Shown here: one piece after another, positions 11,465 to 20,631 of the stretch
Layout of the letters: each line of letters starts with the position of its first letter
Numbering within the stretch: the first letter of the stretch is position 1
Origin: Ilex aquifolium
Taxonomy: Eukaryota; Streptophyta; Magnoliopsida; Aquifoliales; Aquifoliaceae
Direction of reading: 5' to 3'
Assembly (NCBI GenBank): GCA_951799425.1
Contig: OX637394.1
Location: 50,781,142-50,845,141, forward strand
DNA: 64,000 nucleotides
Made by a program: the position numbers and the translations under genes
The notes under the pieces: model-generated
The model's input: the letters and a program-made list of their open reading frames with translations, nothing else
Databases searched by the model: none
What the model was told of the DNA's origin: nothing

Positions 11465-13030
11465 CTGAAGAGAAATAAAATATCAACACCAAACATAGTG
11501 TAGTTCCCTTATAATTTTTGGGACAGATGGGAACATATTTAATCTATATACCTTTTCCGTATATTAGTTCACCATTTGATCAATTTCAGGGCAGTGTCAA
11601 AACACATTGATATGTCAATTGATGCACGAATTGTAAGCCACTTCACATTCTTAGACAACTAACCAACACATTTTAGCATTTGACAATATTTAAGTCATTT
11701 GAAAACACAGCCTCAAGATCTTTTATGCCTGAATGCAATGATGTTCATTGTTTCCTTTCCAGCTTAAGTTCAACCTGTACTTAACAAGTTCAACCTGCCC
11801 TAGCTCATCAAACAATTTCATTTATAAAAATAAAACAGGTTCAACAAAAATTGCTCAGCAATGACAGGATCCAAATCAGAAGCAACAAGGTGCAGCATCA
11901 AACTGAACAGTCAATTGCAAATGAGATAAATGCAATCCAAGTTTTGGTTCACCATGATCCTGCACCTCAGCTCCTGCCTGGAACCTGATTCAGAAATTCT
12001 AGGCCAGTACATAACAGCAAACCAGCTCCTCAGATAAATGCAGTCCAATGTTCCATAACATCCCAATTTTTACAATTCAGCAACACAAACCAACCCAGTA
12101 TCCTCAGCACTACACAGACAAAACAGACTGCCAAACAGTCACTGCTCATTCTGTCAAAACAACCTCCTCCTTAAACACTTATGTGGAGTTCATGGATATC
12201 ATTGACTATTATGTCCCTGTTGTATCAAATGCACCACCATATTTGGTTTATAAATCAGCCTTCATTCCATTTCAAACAAAAAAAATACACTTTTATATCA
12301 ATTGGCCTTCATTCATTCCATAAACATCATATATTAATAGATAAAATACGAGTGTTCATAAGTTAATATCACAAACTAAAATGAATGTGTATTAGCTATT
12401 TTTTAAACGGTAAAATGAATGTGCGCATACATGTGTGCAGAAGTTTTAAAATGAATGTATATGCCACTGACCATGTACATTTTTTGCAAATTCCCTAAAC
12501 ACATGCTTCATTTGAAACATGCTTCATTTGGACCAGTTTTTTATGTAAACTGAATCAGCTAAATGCACTAAATGTATTGGTAAGGGAAAATAAAACTGAT
12601 GGGGGAATGCAACCAAAACTCATGGAAACAAAGAGGTACCCAAAATTCATGGAAACCGAATCACAACAAATCATACAAAAATTCATTCCACAAAAATCGA
12701 AGCCATTCAATAGAACAAAATCTGAAATCGAAGCCAAATTTCATCAATCACTTCGGTCCACAAAAAATTCAATTTACCAAATTTGAAATCAGGTAGTAAA
12801 AAAATATGAAATTAGGTCTATTTTTCGCAAAATCATTACCCCAACATAGCAGCACAAACCTGGAGAGGGAAAGAAGGCAACGTCGAAGCCGAAGTGAGAA
12901 GAGTTATGGCGGTGGTGAAGGTAGGAGAAGCCGAAGGTAGCCGTCGTAGGAGCAGTCGTTTGACGATAGCGAAGGTAGGAGAAAGAAGAGGGAGAAAGAA
13001 AAGGGAGGGGTCTGAAGTTGGATTTAAAGG
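11465..13030. other. Unassigned part of the insertion, no gene recognised
   Basis: No coding region can be supported. On the minus strand, 12780-13020 resembles the pyrimidine-rich leader of a plant gene with a donor-like CCAG/GTTTGT at ~12860. Together with the PEX19 acceptor at 11465-11470 this could be a minus-strand non-coding transcript unit, but that is a guess. Confidence 0.4.
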
Positions 13031-13145
13031 ACCAAAACGACGTCGTTTTGGTAAGGGGAAAATAAAAAAAAAAAAATTCAAAATCGAGTGAAACGACCAC
13101 GTTTCATTAAACCGCATATTATGCGGTTAGCAGTCAACCGCAGAC
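13031..13145. repeat. Cluster of perfect palindromes
   Basis: Four inverted repeats in 115 bp: ACCAAAACGAC/GTCGTTTTGGT (13031-13052, perfect, no loop); GAAACG..CGTTTC (13090-13105, 4-base loop); AACCGCAT..ATGCGGTT (13110-13128, 3-base loop); and GCGGTT..AACCGC (about 13123-13141). Such structure is common near transposon ends. Confidence 0.75.
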
Positions 13146-13456
13146 GAGCCACTCCCCCAACTAGAGCCACTTGCCAAGAAAAATAAACTGCCAAAGAAAT
13201 CCCTTATAAAAAGGGGCAGGAGGTGAAAACGGGGGGAGATTTAACAAAGAGTTTCAGACGGTTAACAGAGAAAAAAAATTCAGCAGAGAGGGTTTCGGAA
13301 AAGAAAGGAAGAAAAGCAAAAAAAAAATCTGAAGACTTGAAACAGGTAAAAAAAATTCTATTCACCCTCTTTCTTGTTAATTTAATCTCTTGGATCTTTG
13401 ATTGCTGCAATTCAAGCAATTTCGGCTATATCGATCCCCCCGAAGTTACAAATTAT

Positions 13457-16227
13457 AGGAGTTTTAAACTCCTAGAGTTTGAGGCAGCCACAAGCATTTC
13501 AAACTCTTTTAAGAGAAATTGACAAGAGCTTCACCATCTTCAACTCTTTTGGCATATGGATGGGTAAAAAAAAAACCAAGAAAGAAGAGAGGCAAACTTT
13601 ACAAGGCTACTGGACAGTGGGTTCAAGGAAAAAAAATATTGAAGCAAAAGCATTTGACTTGGAGGTTTTAACTCTTGCCAGAGTTGGCGGCAAAGCAAAA
13701 GACCAAAGGAGTTTATAACTCTTCCAAATCTTGCTGCAATACCCAAAAAAAAATAGCCACATCTTGGAGTCTTTCAAGTTTTATCAAATGATGTTCCATG
13801 GCATTGGTAAAGATCCCCGGTGTGTAATCCATGCACCTACACACAAAAAAAAAAACTTCCATCCACAAGAGTCTCTGACTCTTTCAAAACCATAGTCTAG
13901 TGTACAAGTCCCCTCTTTCTATGTAATTTAGAGGAATTTCTAATTCCTCAAAATTATCTTGAATTAGATTTTTGGTCTTTGATTGTGAGTTTTTGCCTTA
14001 GTGGAGTTTTAAACTCTCATTTGGCTTGTTACTAACCTTTTTAATGTTGCAACAAACCCTTAAAAGAAAATGGCAGTGATTTCAGGTCTTTCAAAGACCA
14101 TTTTAAAAAAAATTCTGTTTTGATCTTTCAAAGACCATTTTAAGAAAAAAAAATTATGCTTTGGTCTTTCAAAGACCATTTTAAAAAAAAATTTGCTTTG
14201 GTCTTTCAAAGACCATTTTAAAGCAGCATGGAGTTTCTAACTCCTAGGAAAATTTATTGAAATTAAGAGCCTTTGGCTCCTTAAAAAAATTGCGTCAATC
14301 AAAAAGAGTTTTTTTTTCTCTCCACCTTGCTCAATTCGAAACACATTGCAATCATAAAAAAAAAAAAAAATCAGATTCTACCCATGGCGTGAGAACCTAG
14401 TTCATTCTTAGCAAAATCAACAGAGAGTCTTAGACTCTCAAGTTGGTAAAATAATGTTACATTACACTTGCTACAAACCTTTTCAAGCCATCAATTAATG
14501 GAGTTTTTTTTAACTCCTAAAAAAAATCTGGAGTTTCTATCTTTAAAAAAAGACTTGGAATTTCTAATTCCTAAAGAAAACTTGAGTCTTCGACCCCACA
14601 AATATTTGAGCAGCTATTGAATTACCACCCAAACAAATTCACTTTGGAGTTTTAAATTCATGCTTGCTGATGGGACATTTCTGAGATCAAAGCAGATCAG
14701 GACACGTGGCCTCGGCGCCGATGACGCTGTCATCCACGTTTGGGACATGTGTCCTCAGATAAGACGTACCCTCGGTGAATAAGGGTTATTCAGCTTCTCC
14801 GACTGCGTACCCTCGACACCGAGAGTACATTTATGATGATGTCATCATTTTTCCTCGGCGTTGAGGGATGATAACTAAAGCTGTGACCCTGACACGACTC
14901 CTACTCTTGAAGAAGTCACTGACAACTGTCTTACCTCAACTAGATTAGGAATCATGAGGGCACTCTGTACAAGGGAGTCAGTACGTCAGGACCAACAGGA
15001 TGCCCCTCCAAGGAGAGCGAGACACGTGGCGAAAAGCGCATGATTAGTTGCAGGCGGATGAGACCGCCCCTGTTAACGTGCGGCAGTAGCAAGCGAGTAT
15101 TTAATGAATCCCCACCTGATGGGATGCCTGCAAAGACACAGGAAGCCGAGAAGTGATGGGCATTAAATGCTCCCGCGCCGAGGCAATCAACGGCTTGTCC
15201 TCTAAAGAAGAACATTAAATACCCCGGGAACTGAACATTCAATGTTCTTCCATGAAAAGACGAGCTTTGATTGCTCGGGGATCCGAGCAGTCAATGATGG
15301 GGTCTTCCCCATACGCAATAGGAGGCACACTGCCCCATCTCTGAACACTACCTACTTTTTAGACTATCAGCAATGATGAGTCTGGGTTGGTATAAATAGC
15401 TCCCAAAAATACATTGCAAAGGTACGCAAGAACAACCAGTGTTTTCTTCTTCCCCATTCTCAAAAAACTGACTTGATCGTTGGAGGGGATACACCGGAAA
15501 ACACTCCGGCACCCTTTCTGACCCCTTTTTCTGTGTACCAGGAACTCCCATAAAACCGCCTGAAGACATCGATCGACCATAACAATTCATCACCACTTCT
15601 TAGGCCCCATTTGGCCCTCTCAACCTATTCCTTGCTGCGGAAGATACCATCTCCCAAGCCGGAACCCTTGTCAAACCGCCTGAGGGATCGAGGGACTCAT
15701 AGAAACAATTCATCACAACTCTATGAGGCCCTTTGGCCCTCTCAACCCTTGCCTCGCTGGGAGATCGTCGACGTTCGACACCGGCGCGAGTTCACCAGGG
15801 GAGAGATCTGTCTTCCATAACCATTGTGCGAAAATCTATGTGCACACTTGCTCATTGTCAAGAATCATGGATTCTTTAAATTTGATTCACAATTTCTCGT
15901 TGCAAAGTCCGACGGTGTGGACTTACACCCACACGGTGTTGCTGCTAAAAATGATAACAATACTCCCAGTGCATGTCAAAAATAAAAAGGAAATATTACT
16001 GGTTCAGCTCAATGGAACCTCTTATTACACATGGTATGGTTTATTCGAACAAACACATGTTGAATTTGGATGTTATAACATCTTGGAATTTTTAATTCCA
16101 CAAATATAAGTCTTGGACTCCCTTTTATGGGTTCCTTCCAAATTCCATACTAAAAGAGTTTTTTTTAACTCTTTATTAATTTTTGGAGTGTTAAACTCCT
16201 AAAAACAAAAGTTTTGGAATTTAGTTC
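13457..16227 (+). repeat. Array of >15 short hairpins with varying but complementary arms
   Basis: Short hyphenated palindromes every ~30-150 bp with T-rich loops: AGGAGTTT-T-AAACTCCT (13457-13473), GAGGAATT-TCT-AATTCCTC (13931-13949), GAGTTT-T-AAACTC (14004-14016), TGGTCTT-TCA-AAGACCA (14162-14178 and 14199-14215), GGAGTT-TCT-AACTCC (14230-14244), GAGAGTCT-T-AGACTCTC (14423-14439), GGAGTT-TTTTTT-AACTCC (14500-14517), GGAATT-TCT-AATTCC (14557-14571), TGGAATT-TTT-AATTCCA (16084-16100), AAAGAGTT-TTTTTT-AACTCTTT (16153-16174), and others. Arm sequences differ between copies but stay complementary. The solo LTR at 14668-15846 interrupts the array. Confidence 0.8.
14668..15846 (+). mobile_element. 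Solo LTR, Ty3/Gypsy-like, with 5-bp target duplication
   Basis: Begins TGATGGGACA, ends ATGTGCACA, and is flanked on both sides by CTTGC (14663-14667 and 15847-15851). It contains a TATA box (TATAAATAG, 15391-15399) followed by ACTGACTTGATCGTTGGAGG, a motif I recognise from LTRs of plant Tat-type Gypsy elements. A second GC-richer half with a repeated CTCTCAACC segment follows. No internal region or second LTR is present, so it arose by LTR-LTR recombination. GC content is clearly above the surroundings. Confidence 0.85.
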
Positions 16228-16381
16228 CATCTTAAGTCACAACCTTTGTGAGTCCCAAAATTCACATAAGTTAAAGTTGTTTTAGATACGACTCAAATTC
16301 ATTCCAATTTCCAAAGAATAATGGCTCATTCACCCATTTCAAACCAAATCAAATTAAACATCAAATTTTGGGTCATTCACC

Positions 16382-17029
16382 TAGGGTGTTCACTCTACCC
16401 TACGGGTAGGAAATATGCTCTTCCGTCTTCCTATCCGATACTTTGCGGAAGAATTTTTTCTTGGCCTACCCTACCTGACAGGTGTGGTATTCCTACCCGA
16501 CTTCCTACCCGATTAATCGGGTAGGAAGTCGGTTAAATACTTTTGTAAATATGTAGCGTAAATATGTAGCTATTAATAAATTAGGTCAAATGAGCATTGT
16601 TCATGATATGTTGGAACTGTAAATTGAACCAAGAAATGATATCTTGGAACTGTAAATTGAACCAAGAAATCAGAATAAATTGAACCAAGAAATAAATATC
16701 AGAATAAAGGCTTGCATAGCTAACAAAAAATCTTGGTCACCATGAACAAATAAACTAAACAAATAATCTTGGTCATTTGCTTGAATCGGGACTGGAAGTC
16801 TGGAACGATGGAGGAGGAGTAGTGGAGTGAGGTGTGAGGTGTAGGGGCTCTCGGGACTCAGTAGATTAGGGTTTTTTTTTAGTTTATGGATGGTTATTCC
16901 GCATTCTTACCCGATTTAATCGGAAGACCAAAAACTCTTCCGCATTCCAACCCGATTTTTGCGGCTAACCGTTCAGTAGGGTAAGGTAGGGTCGGAACTT
17001 GCGGCCAGTCAAAAATTTGAACACCCCTA
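16382..17029. mobile_element. hAT-type non-autonomous element with perfect 8-bp target duplication
   Basis: Terminal inverted repeats TAGGGTGTTCA... and ...TGAACACCCCTA, the usual hAT ends, flanked by CATTCACC on both sides (16374-16381 and 17030-17037). The interior contains inverted copies of CTACCCGA/TCGGGTAG near both ends. No transposase. Confidence 0.9.
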
Positions 17030-17107
17030 CATTCACCCATCTCAAACCAAATTAAATTAGTCATTCACTCATTTAAAATCCACTCAAATTCAAAAATTAT
17101 TTCAACA

Positions 17108-17575
17108 TGAACTACGTCAGACTTGATTCCAATTGTTGGATACGTAGGCAGCCCAACATCTACACTGGGCGCAATCACAATTCCAATTGAATCCCAATTT
17201 CAAAAGTTCTTCTGAACTACGTCCGACTTGATTCCATTTTTGGATACGTAGGCAGTCCAGCATCTACTCTGGGCACAGTTGCATTCCTAAATAAAATTCG
17301 TCTCATGAACTACGATTTACTTGATTCCCTTTCGGATACGTAGGCAGTCTAGTTAAACTAAGCGCAATCACAACTCCTCCACAATCTAGTGGTCCTTAAA
17401 CACATCAATTCAAATGCTCATTTACCCATTTCAAACATAATGGACATTTAGTCCATTCAAGATCAATGAGTCATCTACCCGTTGATCTTACCAAAAAAAA
17501 AAATAATAATAATAATTTAATCTCCCCGAACTACGAATCGGTTTGATCCCGATAACAGGTACGTAGAACAGCCTA
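17108..17575 (+). repeat. Four diverged GAACTACG...GGATACGTAGGCAG units
   Basis: Units start near 17108, 17215, 17309 and 17527. Consensus: GAACTACG, ~7 bases, CTTGATTCC, ~8 bases, GGATACGTAGGCAG, then (first three) a C/T-A-rich tail with GGGCGCAATCACA-like sequence. Spacing is ~95-107 bp for the first three, and the fourth is more diverged. Confidence 0.75.
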
Positions 17576-17949
17576 GACAATTAACCTAGGTCCAGCCACC
17601 ATCACATATAAAATGCCCTTGTGGTGTAAATGGTAACGTGTGATAATTTCTCGTTAGAATCAAAAGGTGTTCTCTTGAAGTAAGAGATTATAATTAACGG
17701 ATATATACTATCTAAAATAGGTTTAACCTACATTTAATAAAACTAGTATAATTCTTCGTTACATGAGTGAAGTCATGTTCGGCAAAATATTCAAATTTTT
17801 GCCCAACAAATACTATTACTATCCCACTTCCAATTTCAAGGGAAGTAACCCCCTGCAACCCCAAAACAGTAGGCATCGTCACACACTCGCACAGTCGCAC
17901 ACACTTTCTCTCTGTAAGCACTCTCTAAGGACATTATCAAACACTTGCT

Positions 17950-18321
17950 ATGGCGACCAACAGAGACGAAGCTCTATCCTTCATAAATCCATCAACATCG
18001 TCCCCAATCGCGGTCTTGGACGTAGACAACTATCTTCTAGATAATTCCCAGATTGGAAGCGCTTCTGGAAGCTTCCAGAACGAGGGTTTTCTCGGTGGCC
18101 TTGACGGCGGTGGTAACGGCAGCGACGCGGAGTTCGGGTTCTCTCGGGCAGATTTCCGGCAAAGCCCTCTGGTTGGGACCGTTGAGTAGTACGATCGCCA
18201 TGTGTTCCTTTGCTACAAGAACCCTCAGGTCTGGCCTCCACGTATTGAAGCTGCTGAGTTTGATCGCTTGCCGAGGCTTTTGTCGGCTGCTTTGACGGCC
18301 AAGAAGGGCGATATGAAAAGA
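17950..18321 (+). pseudogene. SFP pseudogene: exon 1 only, with in-frame stop
   Basis: Near-identical copy of exon 1 of the intact gene at 25637 (about 124 codons), including ~130 bp of 5' leader from 17809. TAC of the intact copy is TAG here (18187-18189), after residue 79. Homology stops abruptly after GATATGAAAAGA (~18321), before the splice donor, and exons 2-5 are missing. The end point is the tandem-duplication breakpoint. The 11-kb insertion also separates it from its former TATA region at ~6722. Confidence 0.92.
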
Positions 18322-19047
18322 ATGAACAAATAGCATGACTTAGGATTAGCCTTGCAGAATATGGCAGATGCATAAATTGTTTCAATGCATAAATTGTTTC
18401 AAAGCATAAATATTATTACTGACAATTTTCTTCAAGTCTACTTGAGAGAAAACAGAAAAAAAAACTACAATTTGCTTCTGTGAGAGAGAGAGAGAGAGAG
18501 AGAGACCTCATTTCCCCATTGAGTGCCCTTTTCAAAGCTACAATTTGCCTGAACTTTTGAACTAGACCTCATTTCCACAAATCCCACTTTAAAGAACTAG
18601 ATTAAGTAGCACCAATGGTGAGGAATAGTAAAGAGATCCTTTTGATCATCATGATCATGGAAGGTGGTGGTTGCATTTTGAGCTTTTGGCGTTGCATGTC
18701 GTTAACCATATCAATAAGGTGCCAATGTATGGCATTGATGAATGTAGATAACATATGTCAATATTATTGTCAATGGCTTTTGATGCATAAATGTAGAGTT
18801 TTAATCGAATACATAATCCATCATGACATGAAATCCAGTTTGCGAACAAAAATCCCAGAAACAAAACTGCAAAATTGAAGGGGCTAAGAAAGCAGCGAGA
18901 GAACATATAACTTGGCATTCCGGAACTATAATTTCTGTAAAACTGGTATGGTTCTGTAAGAAGTAAGGACTGAAGAATGTAAAACTACACCAGGCTAGAC
19001 ATATTTATTGCAATAACAGTAGTAGAGAAGGCTGCAATATCTTTGTT
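18322..19047. other. Duplication junction and 3' flank of CslE-B
   Basis: No gene. It starts at the SFP exon 1 breakpoint, holds a CslE exon 6 remnant (18507-18560) next to a GA microsatellite (18482-18506), then unassigned sequence. The last part is the 3' untranslated region of CslE-B with an AATAAA signal on the minus strand (19004-19009), ~40 bp after the stop. Confidence 0.65.
18507..18560 (-). pseudogene. Remnant of a third CslE copy (end of exon 6)
   Basis: Next to a GA microsatellite, as in both full copies, the sequence aligns with the end of CslE exon 6 (minus-strand residues LCYENSTQWGNE against [14 protein letters not shown]). It is much more diverged than copies A and B are from each other. 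It suggests that the cluster once had an older third member. Confidence 0.6.
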
Positions 19048-20565
19048 CTAGAAAACAGCCAACAAACAAGCTAGTGAGGCAACTGCAATGGACTTGAACA
19101 TAACTGACGATGGTATGTGGCCCTTGTCACTGCGGAAGAAGAGAGCTTGGTAGACAGGTATATTGATCATTACTATAAGCCAACAAAGAATAATTTGTGG
19201 AATCAGATGTTCAACAGCCCTCAAATTCCAATCCAAAAGAGCTATCTTGATACCCCAAGCAAAACTGAAGAGGTTCAGCAATGCTATTGTTGAAATGATG
19301 GTAAACATTATAGATGAGCTTCCGAACTCAATTATCTCTTGCTCGTACCTCTTCAACACATCATCATCCACCACCTTGGCCGTGATGGCAAATGCTGTTT
19401 CAGAAAACCCCAATTGCCTAGTAATAGTATCAAAGAATGCAAAAAAATAAGAAGTTGTCCTCCGAATCAACCACATTCTTTGGTCGTTCCACCATGCTTT
19501 AAGTGTATCTCCACAGGTCAGAGCTTCAGCTAAGCTACCAACATTTCTTCCAATAAAAACATATGCAAAAGGCAGGAACCATGGGCTCGATACCTGAGAC
19601 ACATTCAAGAAGCCATCAAGGGATTACACATAAGAAGAAAATAGAATCTAATTTTCTTATATGCTTTCGATAATGAATCCTTTACCCATCTATGAAATAG
19701 ACAGGATGTATGTCTACAAATCGAGATGGATCAAAAAAGGATGTAGTATGATCTAAACTATTGGTGAATAGTATGTTGATTATATCACTTAATTTGTAGA
19801 ATAAAGACTAATGCCAAGTAGTCATGTGCCAGTAACCAGATTTGAACTGGTGCGGTGACACGAGGACTTTCAGTCCTTCACTCTCCCTACTGAGCTGTCC
19901 CAATTCCCAACCATTCCCTATGCAGCATCCTCATGACTTGGGTCAATGTATGACAATTTTTAAAAAAAAAAAGAGTCCTTCAGGAATGGAAAACAACCCA
20001 TGACCTTAGTGAACTGGATAGTTGCTTATGTTCAAACATTGAGCAGTAGCTTTTGTGCACATCTTGACATATAGCAATGCCATATTCATATGTCCTGCAA
20101 TTTGATGCAGAAGTGAAAGACTTCCTACTCGTACGATTATTGATCTATCAGAAAGAAAAGAGATGGAGATACCTCTGGTACTATAGCAATGCCACGGAGC
20201 AAGCAAATAGAAGGAATGATTGCATAATACAATGTGGGAAATGAAACAGAAGCCCACAGAAGATAAACACAATATCCCATCTGGCCACCTAATTTTATCT
20301 TCCCATGCCCATATATGAAGGGGCAATACTTGGATAAGAAAATCTGAAACATGCCCTCAGACCATCTTTTGCGTTGAACAAGAGCTATATCTAGGGTATT
20401 TGGAGCAACACCCAAAAAAGCTGCTTTATCTGGATTATAGAATACTGGTTTCCAACCCCGGCACTGTATTGTTAAGCCTGTGACAACATCCTCCGATGGA
20501 CACCCATACACCAGTCCCATCTGCACACCACCGTCCATTATGATTAACCTTCTATGTATAGATTC

Positions 20566-20631
<66 letters not shown>

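Larger units (their letters stand above)
13146..17808. other. Retroelement-like non-coding block (right part of the insertion)
   Basis: No open reading frame of note. It starts with a TATA-type sequence (CTTATAAAAAGGGG, 13202-13215), goes on with A-rich leader-like sequence, then the array of short hairpins and, near 17.1-17.6 kb, four copies of a GAACTACG...GGATACGTAGGCAG unit. I know this unit from untranslated parts of plant Ty3/Gypsy elements of Tat/Ogre type, so a degenerate relative is the best guess. A solo LTR (14668-15846) and a hAT element (16382-17029) are inserted in it. Confidence 0.45.
6735..17818. mobile_element. ~11-kb insertion into the CslE-A/SFP promoter interval, 10-bp flanking repeat
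   Basis: Alignment with copy B shows that 6745-17808 is extra DNA. It is flanked by AATACTGTTA (6735-6744) and AATACTATTA (17809-17818); copy B has this decamer once (AATACTATTA). A 9-10 bp target duplication is typical of Mutator-like elements. The outermost ends are only weakly similar when inverted (G.CAAAAA..TT.AA.ATT). It contains the FAR1/Mutator-type gene, ABCG and PEX19 fragments, a palindrome cluster, a hairpin array, a solo LTR and a hAT element. Whether it is one element with nested insertions or several side by side is not settled. Confidence 0.6.

Noticed and set aside
6995..13020. FAR1 gene and PEX19 fragment bounded by inverted CAGACCYCTCCCTTTTCTTTC repeats as MULE ends
   Set aside because: The match is limited to ~25 pyrimidine-rich bases and does not continue outward; likely shared leader composition.
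12836..13117. Minus-strand frame of 93 codons beginning MRFNETW
   Set aside because: Low-complexity Phe/Pro/Ser product of a pyrimidine-rich leader-like region; no motif.
17620..17700. tRNA-derived SINE (TGGTGTAAATGGTAACG looks like an A box)
   Set aside because: No convincing B box, tail or target duplication.
17981..18385. Minus-strand open frames over SFP exon 1 (also 25668-25928)
   Set aside because: Shadows of the GC-rich first exon on the other strand; no motif.
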